64,000 bases of DNA from Streptomyces griseomycini (GCF_014203535.1 NZ_JACHJI010000008.1:372001-436000), one strand, 5' to 3'. Shown: positions 17,365-25,556, counted from the stretch's first letter. Numbers and translations: made by a program. The notes: generated from the sequence alone by a model not told the origin.

Positions 17365-17372
17365 ACCGGCCC

Positions 17373-17409
17373 GGGGTCCTGTCCGGCGGCTCAGGCCGGA
17401 CAGGACCCC
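17373..17409. terminator. Strong bidirectional terminator
   Basis: A perfect 15-base stem, GGGGTCCTGTCCGGC (17373-17387) and its complement (17395-17409), with a seven-base loop. It begins nine bases after the LPMO stop and lies before the convergent lipase gene. Confidence 0.85.
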
Positions 17410-17455
17410 GCCGTGTTCGCGCCGGCCTGCACGTGCCGGCCGTGGCCCGCACGTG

Positions 17456-18319
17456 TCAGCCGAACACCGAGGCGCAGGTGGTGGGCGTGGCGCGGGCCGG
17501 ATCGAGGGCGTTGGCCACCTCGTGGAAGGCGATCCGGTCGAACAGCCCGATGGCCAGGTGCTCGGACAGGTCGAGCGGACACAGGTCCTGGAGCAGGACG
17601 TTGCGCACGCCCGGCCCGCTCAGGTACTGGCTGCGGTACGGGGTGACCACCTCGTCGTACTTCGTGGCGATGACGGTGTACCGGACGCCGGGCACGGTGT
17701 CGCCGCCCTCGTTGAGCCTCGTGAGGAAGCCGGAGCCGGCGACCTGCTGCGCGAGGGCGGGGGTGGCCTCGCTCAGCAGGTCCTCGGCGCCCGGGAAGTA
17801 CGGCAGCAGACGGGTGAGGCCGCCGAGCGTGGTGCCGTGGTTGCTGGGCGCGATCCCGACGAGGGCGTTCACCTCGTCCGCGCCGCCGAGGAACCTGAGG
17901 TAGTGGCGGGGCATCACGCCGCCCTGCGAGTGGCCGACGAGATCGGCTTCGGCGGCGCCGGTCGCGGCGAGCACCCCGTCGACGAAGGCGTCGAGCTGTT
18001 CCGCGGACTTCTCGAGGGGGCCGAGGCCGTGGAAGAAGGGGACGCCGGGGAGCTGCCCGTAGTCGAGGGAGAAGACGCAGTAGCCGCGGCGCACGAGGTA
18101 GGGCGCGAGCCCCAGCCAGTTGTCGACCGAGTTGCCGAAGGTGCCGTGCACCAGGACGACGGGGCGGGGATGGGCGACGGAGGGCCTGCAGGAGTAGTCG
18201 TTCCAGCCCCTGGTGGGGACGTCGGAGGCGTGGGCGCCGGTGACGGTGGGGACGACGACGGTCACGGCGGCCAGCAGGAGTGCGGCCAGCGGTCTGATCA
18301 CTCGCTTCCAGGGCAGCAT
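17456..18319 (-). CDS. Secreted alpha/beta-hydrolase lipase
   Basis: A 287-residue exported lipase of the EstA/Lip class. A signal peptide (VIRPLAALLLAAVTVVVPTVTGAHA) is followed by the oxyanion motif VLVHGTFG and the nucleophile elbow GHSQGG. The acid and His are likely in the ATKYDEVV region and the SEHLAIG region. Cysteines near both ends could pair. It should hydrolyse acylglycerols outside the cell. The ATG at 18319 is preceded by AAGGAG at eight bases; the frame is open further upstream but without signals. It is monocistronic and shares the terminator with the LPMO gene. Confidence 0.92.
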   Translation of the reverse strand: MLPWKRVIRPLAALLLAAVTVVVPTVTGAHASDVPTRGWNDYSCRPSVAHPRPVVLVHGTFGNSVDNWLGLAPYLVRRGYCVFSLDYGQLPGVPFFHGLGPLEKSAEQLDAFVDGVLAATGAAEADLVGHSQGGVMPRHYLRFLGGADEVNALVGIAPSNHGTTLGGLTRLLPYFPGAEDLLSEATPALAQQVAGSGFLTRLNEGGDTVPGVRYTVIATKYDEVVTPYRSQYLSGPGVRNVLLQDLCPLDLSEHLAIGLFDRIAFHEVANALDPARATPTTCASVFG

Positions 18320-18494
18320 CGGGTGATCTCCTTGCGGTTCAAGGGGAGGTGGGGAGGTCTTGCTCCCGGTGATCCGGATCACGAGGATGCTGTTCACCCG
18401 TCAAGTTACGGACGAGTAGGGAAGCTGGGAAGTTACGCGTCGGTAAAAATTCCCGGCATCACCCGGCGAAGGCCCGTTCGGACCTGACAGGGCG

Positions 18495-18941
18495 TCACCA
18501 GGCGGGGCGAACCGGCCCTTCGGGGGCGATGCGCAGCAACGCCTCCCGCAGCCCGCGCACTTCCGCCTCCCCGAGCACGTCACTCCAGGCGCCCACGGCT
18601 TCCGCGGCCGCCTCGTCCGCCGCCCGGGTGCAGGCCCACCCCGGTCCGGTCAGGACGACCAGGCGGGCCCGCGCGTCCTTCGGGTGCGGGCGCCGCTCGA
18701 CGTATCCCTTGCGGACCAGCTCGTCGACGAGCTGACTCGCCGCCTGTTTGGTCACCCCGAGGTGGACCGCGAGGTCGGTGACCGTCGCACCGTCCGGGGC
18801 GAGCCGGGCGAAGGCGAAGCCGTGCGCGGGCCGCAGCCCCTCGAAACCGCGGGCGACCACGCCCTCGTGGATGCGCTGGACGAGCTCACCGGCGGCGGCG
18901 AGCAGGGCGGCGGACAGGGCCATGGCCTCGGAGTTCTGCAC
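18495..18941 (-). CDS. MarR family transcriptional regulator
   Basis: A 148-residue winged-helix protein: GATVTDLAVHLGVTKQAASQLVDELVRKGYVERRPHPKDARARLVVLT is the recognition helix and wing (residues 52-98), flanked by dimerisation helices. It is divergent from a cupin gene with a 94-base gap that holds an array of TTGAC-N6-GTCAA palindromes, so it probably represses itself and the cupin gene. The ligand is unknown. Confidence 0.92.
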   Translation of the reverse strand: MQNSEAMALSAALLAAAGELVQRIHEGVVARGFEGLRPAHGFAFARLAPDGATVTDLAVHLGVTKQAASQLVDELVRKGYVERRPHPKDARARLVVLTGPGWACTRAADEAAAEAVGAWSDVLGEAEVRGLREALLRIAPEGPVRPAW

Positions 18942-18959
18942 GGGGGCATTGAAGCACCC

Positions 18960-19006
18960 TTGACGAACCGGTCAAACAGCTTGACCATAAAGTCAAGTAG
19001 CTTGAC
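18960..19006. promoter_or_regulatory. MarR operator array, two palindromes and a half-site at 21-base steps
   Basis: TTGAC-N6-GTCAA occurs at 18960-18975 and again at 18981-18996, and a further TTGAC half-site starts at 19002. The units begin exactly 21 bases apart, two DNA turns, so bound dimers would line up on one face. The TTGAC elements can also serve as -35 boxes for either divergent gene. Confidence 0.8.
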
Positions 19007-19035
19007 CATCAATTCGCTCCTGCCGGAGGTCCGCC

Positions 19036-19410
19036 GTGCCCGTCGTCCGCCCGTCCGAAGCCGTCGTCCACGAGATGCACGGTGTCCGCTTCGTCTCGTA
19101 CGCCGCCCCGTCGACCGGCAGCAGGGAGCTGTGCGCCTGGCGGGGCGAGATCCCCGCCGGCACCAGGGCGCCCGCGCACACCGTCAACCGGGAGGAGATC
19201 TTCCACCTGCTCGACGGCGAGCTGCTGATCACCCTCGACGGCACCGCCCACCGCGTCACCGCCGGCGACACGGTGATCGTCCCTCCCGGTGCGACCCTCG
19301 CCGTGGAGAACCCGACCGCCGAGCCGGCGGTCTCCTGGGTCACCACCTCCCGCGGCCTGGAGGCGACACTGGCCGACGGCACGCGCGTCGTGCCGCCGTG
19401 GGCCGGCTGA
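19036..19410 (+). CDS. Cupin domain protein
   Basis: A 124-residue single-domain cupin. Motif 1 is modified (PAGTRAPAHTVNREEIFHLLDGELLI) with one His and Glu in the usual places, and motif 2 is GDTVIVPPGATLAVENPTAEPA without a clear second His, so metal binding may be altered. It could be a small dioxygenase, isomerase or ligand-binding protein. The GTG is preceded by GGAGG. It is divergent from, and probably controlled by, the MarR protein through the shared operator array. Confidence 0.88.
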   Translation: MPVVRPSEAVVHEMHGVRFVSYAAPSTGSRELCAWRGEIPAGTRAPAHTVNREEIFHLLDGELLITLDGTAHRVTAGDTVIVPPGATLAVENPTAEPAVSWVTTSRGLEATLADGTRVVPPWAG

Positions 19411-19491
19411 ACTCCGGAAGGGCCTCGTTCGGCCGGCGCGTCCGGGGTCACGCCGCAGACCGCTCCGCGCACGCATGCGCACCGTCCGCTC

Positions 19492-19529
19492 GGCCCCGTC
19501 CCGTCTGCGCGGCCCCGTCCCGTCTGCGC
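19492..19529. repeat. Perfect 19-base tandem duplication
   Basis: The unit GGCCCCGTCCCGTCTGCGC occurs twice head to tail at 19492-19510 and 19511-19529, in the 271-base gap between the cupin and protease genes. Nothing else is seen in that gap apart from the terminator. It may be a slippage product. Confidence 0.8.
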
Positions 19530-19626
19530 GGACATCCGGCCCCTGGACCACGGGGGATGACGCGGACCACCGGCGACGAGGACGGCGCGGATCCCGACGG
19601 GAGCGGACGGGCGGGATCCCCCGCGA

Positions 19627-19669
19627 CGCGGAAGTCCCGCCCCTCACGCACCGGGGCGGGACTTCCGCG
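19627..19669. terminator. Terminator of the first protease gene
   Basis: A perfect 17-base stem (19627-19643 and 19653-19669; core GCGGAAGTCCCGCCCC) with a nine-base loop, ending 12 bases after the protease stop on the minus strand. Confidence 0.88.
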
Positions 19670-19681
19670 GGAGGCCGCTGC

Positions 19682-20764
19682 TCAGCCGATCTGCGTGCCG
19701 GTCGCCGAGAGGGCCTCCGTCACCGGCTGGAAGAAGGTCGTGCCGCCCGAGGTGCAGTCGCCGCTGCCGCCGGAGGTGAGGCCGACCGCGCTGCTGCCCG
19801 AGAAGAGCGAGCCGCCGCTGTCGCCGGGCTCGGCGCAGACGTCGGTCTGGATCAGGCCGTTGACGATGTCGCCGTTGCCGTAGTTCACGGTGGCGTCCAG
19901 GCCGGTGACCGTGCCGGAGTGCACCTGGGTCGTGGAGCCGCTGCGGGTGACCTGCATGCCGACGGTGGCCTCGGCGGCGCCGGAGATCGCCTGCGTGGAG
20001 CCGTCGTAGAGGTTCACCTCGCTCGGGTGGGCCACGTCGGCGGTGTACTTGACCAGGCCGTAATCGTCGCCCGGAAAGCTGGACGCGGCGTTCTCACCGA
20101 TCACGTCGCCCGAGGAGTCCGACCAGGTGGAGATCCCCTCGGTGCAGTGCCCCGCGGTGAGGAAGTGCGGCTCGCCGCCCTTGGTCACGTTGAAGCCGAG
20201 CGAGCAGCGCCCGCCGCCGCCGGTGATGGCGTCGCCGCCCGCGACGAAGGGCTTGAACTCCCCCTTGGTGCGCTGGAGCTCGGCGGTGGGACCGAGCTCG
20301 TCGACGACCTTCTCCAGCTCGGCCCACTCGGCCTTCGAGACCGTGCGGTCCGCGGTGACGACGACCTTGTTGGTGGTCGGGTCGGTCACCCAGGAGGTGC
20401 CCGGAATGGTGGCGTCCTGCTCGAGGGTGGTGCGCGCGCTCTTCAGCTCGGCGAGGGAGTTCGCCACGACTCTCGCCTCGGCGCCGGCCGACTCGACGGT
20501 CTCCGCGGCGGCTTCGTCGAGCACGTTCACCACGAGGCTCTTGCTCTTCGCGTCGTAGTACGTTCCCGCCGCGTCGGCGCCGAGGTCCTCGGCGAGCGTC
20601 GAGGCGAGCTTTCCGGCCGCCGTGACCGAGAGGGTCCGGGGCGCGGAGTCCGTCGGGGTCTCGCTGGCGTTCGCAGTCTGGAAGGTGACTCCGGCGGCGA
20701 CCAGCGCGGCGACACCCGCACCAGCCATCACGGCACGCCGCTTGGGTATGCGTCGGTGCTTCAA
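19682..20764 (-). CDS. Streptogrisin-family serine protease (S1E) with large pro-domain
   Basis: A 360-residue secreted preproprotease. A signal peptide (RRAVMAGAGVAALVAAGVTFQTANA) is followed by a pro-region of about 135 residues of the alpha-lytic protease type (folding chaperone and inhibitor). The mature chymotrypsin-like domain begins near FVAGGDAITGGGGRCSLGFNV. The triad is in TAGHC (His), DDYGLVKY (Asp) and GDSGG (Ser). Two disulfides are expected (CSLG/HC and VCAEP/DC). The start is a TTG with AGGAGG seven bases ahead. It is a paralogue of the next gene but has a longer pro-domain, closer to streptogrisin D-like forms. Confidence 0.93.
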   Translation of the reverse strand: MKHRRIPKRRAVMAGAGVAALVAAGVTFQTANASETPTDSAPRTLSVTAAGKLASTLAEDLGADAAGTYYDAKSKSLVVNVLDEAAAETVESAGAEARVVANSLAELKSARTTLEQDATIPGTSWVTDPTTNKVVVTADRTVSKAEWAELEKVVDELGPTAELQRTKGEFKPFVAGGDAITGGGGRCSLGFNVTKGGEPHFLTAGHCTEGISTWSDSSGDVIGENAASSFPGDDYGLVKYTADVAHPSEVNLYDGSTQAISGAAEATVGMQVTRSGSTTQVHSGTVTGLDATVNYGNGDIVNGLIQTDVCAEPGDSGGSLFSGSSAVGLTSGGSGDCTSGGTTFFQPVTEALSATGTQIG

Positions 20765-21188
20765 CTCGCGTCCTCCTGTGGGGGGACGGCCCGGGAGGTT
20801 GTGGGGACCCCACGAGCCGGAAGGCGTACGGCCACGAGGGCGGCGCACGAGAAAAGCCGCGCCCGTGCCGGTGGAACGGCGCCTACTCTTCCGAACCCCG
20901 CGGGGAGCACACAAGGTCGACTTCAGGACGCGCGTACGGCGACGACCGTGCGCCCCCTATGTCCTGACAGGTCATGGACACGTAGGGCGGTTCGCACTGC
21001 AAACGTTACGAGCGGGTAACCGGCGGTACGGTCCGCAGGGACCGCCCTTGGCTTGAATTCGCCCCCGGCTGCGGAGTCCGCTCATGGGCGAGCCCCCGCA
21101 CGGCGGTTGCGTGCGGGGGCTCGTCGTGCTGCCGGCTGCAGGTGGGACGGAAGGGACCGGTGGCGCGGACCGGTCCCGGTGCCCGGTC
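20765..21188. promoter_or_regulatory. 424-base region between the two proteases, with an extended palindrome
   Basis: It holds the promoter of the first protease (minus strand) and the terminator of the second. At 20955-20987 there is a three-layer inverted repeat: CCCTA/TAGGG outside, TGTCC/GGACA in the middle and TGAC-AG-GTCA at the centre, with small bulges on the right arm. It lies about 190 bases upstream of the first protease start and looks like a regulator site. A short hairpin GTGGGGACCCCAC lies at 20801-20813 just ahead of the ribosome site. Confidence 0.5.
21089..21123. terminator. Terminator of the second protease gene
   Basis: A 13-base stem, CGAGCCCCCGCAC (21089-21101) with its complement (21111-21123) and a nine-base loop, 66 bases after the stop of the streptogrisin B-like gene. 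Confidence 0.85.
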
Positions 21189-22094
21189 CTAGTAGAGGCT
21201 GACGCCGTAGGCGCTCAGGGCCTCCGTCACCGGCTGGAAGAAGGTCGTTCCGCCCGTGCGGCAGTTGCCGCTGCCGCCGGAGGTCAGACCGTACGCGGTG
21301 CCGTTGCTGCCGTAGAGCGAACCGCCGGAGTCGCCGGGCTCGGCGCAGACCGTGGTCTGGATGAGGCCGGAGACGACGTCGCCGCCGCCGTAGTTGACGG
21401 TCGCGTTGAGGGCGGTGACCCGGCCGCTGTGCGTGCCCGTGGTGGAACCGTCACGGATGACGGTGGTGCCCACGCTCGGGGTGGCCGCGCGGGTGATGTC
21501 CACGCCGTTCGCGGTGCCGGGCCGGCTGACGGAACCGGTGTAGCGCACGATGCCGTAGTCGTTGCCCGGGAAGCTGGTGCCGGCGGTCGAGCCGAGCACC
21601 GTGGTGCGGCTGGAGTTGCCGTACCAGGTTCCCGCGCCCTCGGTGCAGTGACCGGCGGTCAGGAAGTACTCGGCCCCGCTGCTGGAGCGGACGTTGAAGC
21701 CGAGGGAGCAGCGCCCGCTGCTCGAGTAGATGGCGTCGCCGCCCTGGATGAGCTTGCTGAACTTGCCCGGGGTGCGCTTGACGGTGATCGCGTCGGCGTC
21801 GTCCCCGGCCTGCTGCTTGATCTTGTTGATCTCGGCCTGGGAGACCGTGCTGTCGACGGTGACGACGACCCGGTTGGTCTTGCTGTCGACGGCCCAGGCG
21901 GTGCCCGGGACGTCGGCCTTCAGCACGTCGCTGCTGACGCCCTTGAGCTCGGCGGAGCTGAAGGTGGTGGGAGTGTCGGCCGCGTTCGCGCTGGGGATCG
22001 CGATCGCGGCGGCGGCCACGAGACCGGTGGAGACGGCGATCAGCCGGGTACGTCTCGAGATGCCGCTGCGGGGGGTGGTGCGCTCGATCCTCAC
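21189..22094 (-). CDS. Streptogrisin B-like serine protease
   Basis: A 301-residue preproprotease, nearly the length of Streptomyces griseus protease B. The signal peptide is TRLIAVSTGLVAAAAIAIPSANA. The short pro-region (about 75 residues) ends near KFSKL, and the mature enzyme begins IQGGDAIYSSSGRCSLGFNV. The triad is in TAGHC, GNDYGIVRY and GDSGG; the C-terminus TFFQPVTEALSAYGVSLY is typical. It is a broad-specificity extracellular protease. The GTG start is preceded by GGAGG. It reads in the same direction as the other protease but each has its own terminator. Confidence 0.94.
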   Translation of the reverse strand: MRIERTTPRSGISRRTRLIAVSTGLVAAAAIAIPSANAADTPTTFSSAELKGVSSDVLKADVPGTAWAVDSKTNRVVVTVDSTVSQAEINKIKQQAGDDADAITVKRTPGKFSKLIQGGDAIYSSSGRCSLGFNVRSSSGAEYFLTAGHCTEGAGTWYGNSSRTTVLGSTAGTSFPGNDYGIVRYTGSVSRPGTANGVDITRAATPSVGTTVIRDGSTTGTHSGRVTALNATVNYGGGDVVSGLIQTTVCAEPGDSGGSLYGSNGTAYGLTSGGSGNCRTGGTTFFQPVTEALSAYGVSLY

Positions 22095-22414
22095 TTCTCG
22101 TTCCTCCACAAAGGAAGTAGGGGGCCCTCGTGGGGTTGTGGGCCCGTGAGGCGCAGTCAGGGGACCGGGCGCCCGGATTCCGAACACGCCGTGCCCCTGA
22201 CAAGCGCTGTGGGCGAGTATTCGACCGACCGACCGTTCGGCGCAAGGGTGCCTTTTGGCCGTCAACCTTTGAACCTTCTATGAGATTTGGTCCGCGCGCG
22301 GGACCGAGTTACCAGTGGTCACACTCATGTGACGACCAGTCGAACACGCCCGTGGTGTCCGGAACTAACCCCTCCGGATGGCCGGTGCCCGGCTGCCCGC
22401 GCGCGGTGCCCGGC
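22095..22414. promoter_or_regulatory. 320-base intergenic region
   Basis: It carries the protease promoter on the minus strand. CGACC repeats occur near 22223-22237. At 22318-22333 a perfect GTCACA-CTCA-TGTGAC inverted repeat is bracketed by two ACCAGT direct repeats (about 22311-22316 and 22335-22340). No gene is seen. Confidence 0.4.
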
Positions 22415-23584
22415 TCAGCAGCCGCAGTCGCAGCCGCAGTCGCAGTCACCGTCCTCGCCGCAGCAGCTGCAGCAGTTGCTGCAGCAGTTGCAGCAGTCAC
22501 CGCACCCGCTGCAGTCGCAGTTGGCGCACGTCCCCTCCTTGCGCTCCCCGCTCCAGGGGTCCTCGTAGGTGCCGCAGCACAACTGGCACGTACAGGCCAG
22601 TCCCAGCCACACGGCACAGCCCGCGAGCAGCCCGCGCCGGTCACGGCGCGGCGGCCCGGGAGGCAGCGGGGAGCCGGGGGTGCCGGGCGCGCCGGGAGGT
22701 GCGTAGGGACCGGATCCGTGGGCACAGGAGACGGTACCGAAGGCGCGGTGGACGGAGTTGGGCAGTTCGTGGACGAGCAACCGGTGAGCGAGACCCCCGT
22801 CGGTGAACTCCACCTCGCGCAGCGCGAGCCGGATACCGTGCACCGCGTCGTCGGCGAGCCGGCGGGCCTCCTCCAGCGGGGTGCCGGTGGCGGTGAGCGG
22901 GTTCCAGGCGCCCGACGCGGCGTCGGCCTCCCTGTCCTCCACGGCGTCCAGGAGATGCGCGAGGCGCCCGAAGAGGCGCCCCGCCTCGGCGAGCGGTGCG
23001 GCGTTGTGCGGCCGTCCGGCGAGCACCGCGGTGTGCGCGAAGGCCGCCGCGGTCGCGGTCTCGGTCGGTTCGGTGACGGTGAGGAGGGGGGTGCCGGGGC
23101 CGGCGAGGGTCTCGAGACCGGTCTGCCGGTCCACGGCGTCGACGAGGACGGCGGTGTCGAATCCGACGTCCGAACCGGTCCGCGCCCCGGCCCGGTCCCA
23201 GCCGGCGGCGACCCGGCGCGCGGCGAGCGCCACCGGCCTGCGCGCCAGCAGCCCGTCCCCGTCGGCGACGTGGTCGCGCAGCTTGGCGGAGGCGAGCACC
23301 AGGGAGACGGCCGCCGCGAGCCGCGCGCCCTCGCCGTGCGCGACGGACGCGGTGCGCATCCCGCGCAGCGGGCACGGCCCCGCGGTGCGCCGTCCCGCGC
23401 CGGTGTGACCGGCCTGAGCCTCCGTCAGGACGGATATGAGGAGCCCGTCGTAGTTGGTGACGACGCGCGCGAACTGCCCGTGGTCCCCGCGCAGCGCGAG
23501 GCACAGCCCGCACAGGTGCGCCATCCACTGGGCCGTGAGCTTCTCACCGAGCCGGTGCCTGCAGGGTCTGACCATCCCGAACAC
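22415..23584 (-). CDS. DUF5685 family protein with 21-cysteine C-terminal tail
   Basis: A 389-residue actinobacterial protein of unknown function. The N-terminus VFGMVRPCRHRLG and the segment MAHLCGLCLALRGDHG (a CxxC) are the family signature, and the helical body runs to about residue 300. A Pro/Gly-rich hinge is followed by a short hydrophobic stretch and then about 59 residues with 21 cysteines, mostly as CC, CxC and CxxC, ending CDCGCDCGC. The tail looks like a metallothionein or metal-cluster site. The start is the GTG at 23584 behind GGGGGAA. It is a single gene. The DNA of the tail is built of GCA-rich triplets, which suggests growth by slippage. Confidence 0.88.
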   Translation of the reverse strand: MFGMVRPCRHRLGEKLTAQWMAHLCGLCLALRGDHGQFARVVTNYDGLLISVLTEAQAGHTGAGRRTAGPCPLRGMRTASVAHGEGARLAAAVSLVLASAKLRDHVADGDGLLARRPVALAARRVAAGWDRAGARTGSDVGFDTAVLVDAVDRQTGLETLAGPGTPLLTVTEPTETATAAAFAHTAVLAGRPHNAAPLAEAGRLFGRLAHLLDAVEDREADAASGAWNPLTATGTPLEEARRLADDAVHGIRLALREVEFTDGGLAHRLLVHELPNSVHRAFGTVSCAHGSGPYAPPGAPGTPGSPLPPGPPRRDRRGLLAGCAVWLGLACTCQLCCGTYEDPWSGERKEGTCANCDCSGCGDCCNCCSNCCSCCGEDGDCDCGCDCGC

Positions 23585-23875
23585 GACGTTCCCCCGTACG
23601 GTTGTGCGATGTTGAGCGGGCGCATCGTACCGACCGCCGCGTTCACCCGTACGCACCGCCCGTCACCCGTACGCAGCGAAGAATCATATTTCACTCACAG
23701 TCAGCAGCCGTTTACACCAGGACCCTTGGGACACACGGGCTCTCGACGGATCTGCTGTGCACCAGTACCGTCACAAACCCCCCGCGCGGCGACTATCCAC
23801 TTGGCGCGCCATCCGCATCATGGACGACCATAGGGGTGCGGAAAGCAAGAAAGACCGCTGTGAGAGGAGGCGTCC

Positions 23876-24313
23876 ATGGGATCGGTACGCAAGGCGAGTG
23901 CCTGGCTCGGCCTCGTCGACGACAACGAGGACGAGCGTTACTACGACGACGACTACTCCGACGGGACCGAGCCCGGGGAGGCCTGGGTCACCGACCCACG
24001 GGTCAAGGTGGCCGCGGACGTCGCCGAGGAGAGGGGCCGCCGCATCGGCACGGTCACCCCGGACAGCTTCCGGGACGCCCGCGCCGTCGGCGAGCTGTTC
24101 CGCGACGGGGTTCCCGTCATCATGAACCTCACCGCCATGGACGCCGCCGACGCCAAGCGCGTCGTCGACTTCGCGGCGGGCCTGATCTTCGGCCTGCGCG
24201 GTTCCATCGAGCGGGTGTCCAACCGGGTGTTCCTGCTGAGCCCGGCCGACACCGAAGTGGTCAGCGGGGAGCCGGCCGCGCACCGGTCGGACGGTTTCTT
24301 CAACCAGAGCTGA
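23876..24313 (+). CDS. SepF-like cell division protein
   Basis: A 145-residue SepF-family protein. It has an N-terminal amphipathic segment (GSVRKASAWLGLVDD), an acidic linker (DNEDERYYDDDYSD) and the SepF core: ARAVGELFRDGVPVIMNLTAMDAADAKRVVDFAAGLIFGLRGSIERVSNRVFLLSP in outline. SepF binds FtsZ and the membrane. Streptomycetes have sepF in the division cluster plus SepF-like paralogues (sflA, sflB) that influence FtsZ and DivIVA placement; being outside the division cluster, this is probably one of these. GAGAGGAGG precedes the ATG. A terminator overlaps its stop codon. Confidence 0.9.
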   Translation: MGSVRKASAWLGLVDDNEDERYYDDDYSDGTEPGEAWVTDPRVKVAADVAEERGRRIGTVTPDSFRDARAVGELFRDGVPVIMNLTAMDAADAKRVVDFAAGLIFGLRGSIERVSNRVFLLSPADTEVVSGEPAAHRSDGFFNQS

Positions 24314-24340
24314 GGCGGGGCCGCTCACCGGCCCCGCCTC
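24312..24340. terminator. Bidirectional terminator after the SepF-like gene
   Basis: An 11-base stem GAGGCGGGGCC (24312-24322) with GGCCCCGCCTC (24330-24340) and a seven-base loop; its left arm includes the SepF-like stop codon. It also serves the convergent acyl-CoA dehydrogenase gene. Confidence 0.82.
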
Positions 24341-24365
24341 CCCGTGAGGTCCCGGTCGGCCGGAA

Positions 24366-25556
24366 CTACCGGAACGCGTCGATTCCGGTGAGCGCCTTGC
24401 CCAGCACGAGCTGGTGCATCTCGACGGTGCCCTCATAGGTGAGCACCGATTCCAGGTTGGTCGCGTGCCGCATCACCGGGTACTCGAGCGAGATCCCGTT
24501 GGCACCGAGGACGGTGCGGGCCGTGCGGCAGATGTCGATGGCCTCGCGAACGTTGTTGAGCTTGCCGAAGCTGACCTGCTCGGGACGCAGGCGGCCGGCG
24601 TCCATGCGCCGCCCCAGGTGGTGGGCGAGCAGAATCCCCTTGTGCAGTTCGACCGCCATGTCGGCGAGCTTGGCCTGCGTCAGCTGGAACCCGCCGATGG
24701 GCCGCCCGAACTGCTCCCGCGTCTTCGCGTAGTCGACGGCGGCCTCGAAGCAACTGCGCGCCGCGCCCATGGCGCCCCAGACGATCCCGTACCGGGCGTG
24801 CGAGAGACAGCTGAGCGGGCCCCTGAGTCCGGTCGCCCCGGGCAGGACGGCGTCGGCGGGCAGCCGTACGTCGTCGAGGACCAGCTCGCTGGTGACGGAG
24901 GCGCGCAGCGACCACTTGTGCTTGATCTCGGGCGCCGAGAACCCCGCGCTGTCGGTCGGCACGACGAACCCGCGGATCCCGTCGTCGGTCCGCGCCCACA
25001 CCACGGCGACCCCGGCCACGGACCCGTTGGTGATCCACATCTTGCGTCCGCTCAGCACCCAGTCGCCCCCGTCGCGCTTGGCGTAGGTGCGCATCGAGGC
25101 GGGGTCGGAGCCGATGTCGGGTTCGGTGAGCCCGAAGCAGCCGATGACCTCGCCGGAGGCCATCCGCGGCAGCCACCGCTGCTTCTGCTCCTCGCTGCCG
25201 AAGCGGTGGACGGCGTACATCGCGAGGGACCCCTGCACGGAGACCAGGGACCGGATCCCGGAGTCGGCCGCCTCCAGCTCCAGACAGGCGAGCCCGTACT
25301 GGACGGCGCTCGCGCCCGCGCAGCCGTAGCCGTCGAGGGACATGCCGAGCGCGCCGATCCCGCCGAGCTCCCGGGCCAGCTCCCGGACGCCGGGCAGCTC
25401 GCCCTTCTCGTACCAGTCGGCGACGTACGGCAGCACGCGGTCGGCGGCCCAGGCGCGCACCGTGTCCCGGACGGCCAGGTCCTCCGGCTCCAGGAGGTCG
25501 TCGAGGCCGAGGGGGTCGGCGGGGTCGAAGGGGGGCAGCTTCGCGGACGCGGACAT
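24366..25556 (-). CDS. Acyl-CoA dehydrogenase, glutaryl-CoA dehydrogenase type
   Basis: A 396-residue FAD enzyme. The sequence GCFGLTEPDIGSDPASMRT is the acyl-CoA dehydrogenase signature, KMWITNGSVAGVAVVWA binds FAD and the substrate, and the catalytic base is the Glu in LTYEGTVEMHQLVLG, the position used by glutaryl-CoA and isovaleryl-CoA-type enzymes. The N-terminal PFDPADPLGLDDLL and the Arg-rich substrate pocket fit glutaryl-CoA dehydrogenase, which converts glutaryl-CoA to crotonyl-CoA in lysine and tryptophan breakdown. The gene stands alone. Other short-chain dehydrogenase functions cannot be excluded. Confidence 0.9.
   Translation of the reverse strand: MSASAKLPPFDPADPLGLDDLLEPEDLAVRDTVRAWAADRVLPYVADWYEKGELPGVRELARELGGIGALGMSLDGYGCAGASAVQYGLACLELEAADSGIRSLVSVQGSLAMYAVHRFGSEEQKQRWLPRMASGEVIGCFGLTEPDIGSDPASMRTYAKRDGGDWVLSGRKMWITNGSVAGVAVVWARTDDGIRGFVVPTDSAGFSAPEIKHKWSLRASVTSELVLDDVRLPADAVLPGATGLRGPLSCLSHARYGIVWGAMGAARSCFEAAVDYAKTREQFGRPIGGFQLTQAKLADMAVELHKGILLAHHLGRRMDAGRLRPEQVSFGKLNNVREAIDICRTARTVLGANGISLEYPVMRHATNLESVLTYEGTVEMHQLVLGKALTGIDAFR

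Noticed and set aside
22415..22540. Short periodic GCA-rich repeats that could suggest a CRISPR array or satellite
   Set aside because: The period is three to six bases and in phase with Cys codons of the DUF5685 protein; no repeat-spacer pattern exists.
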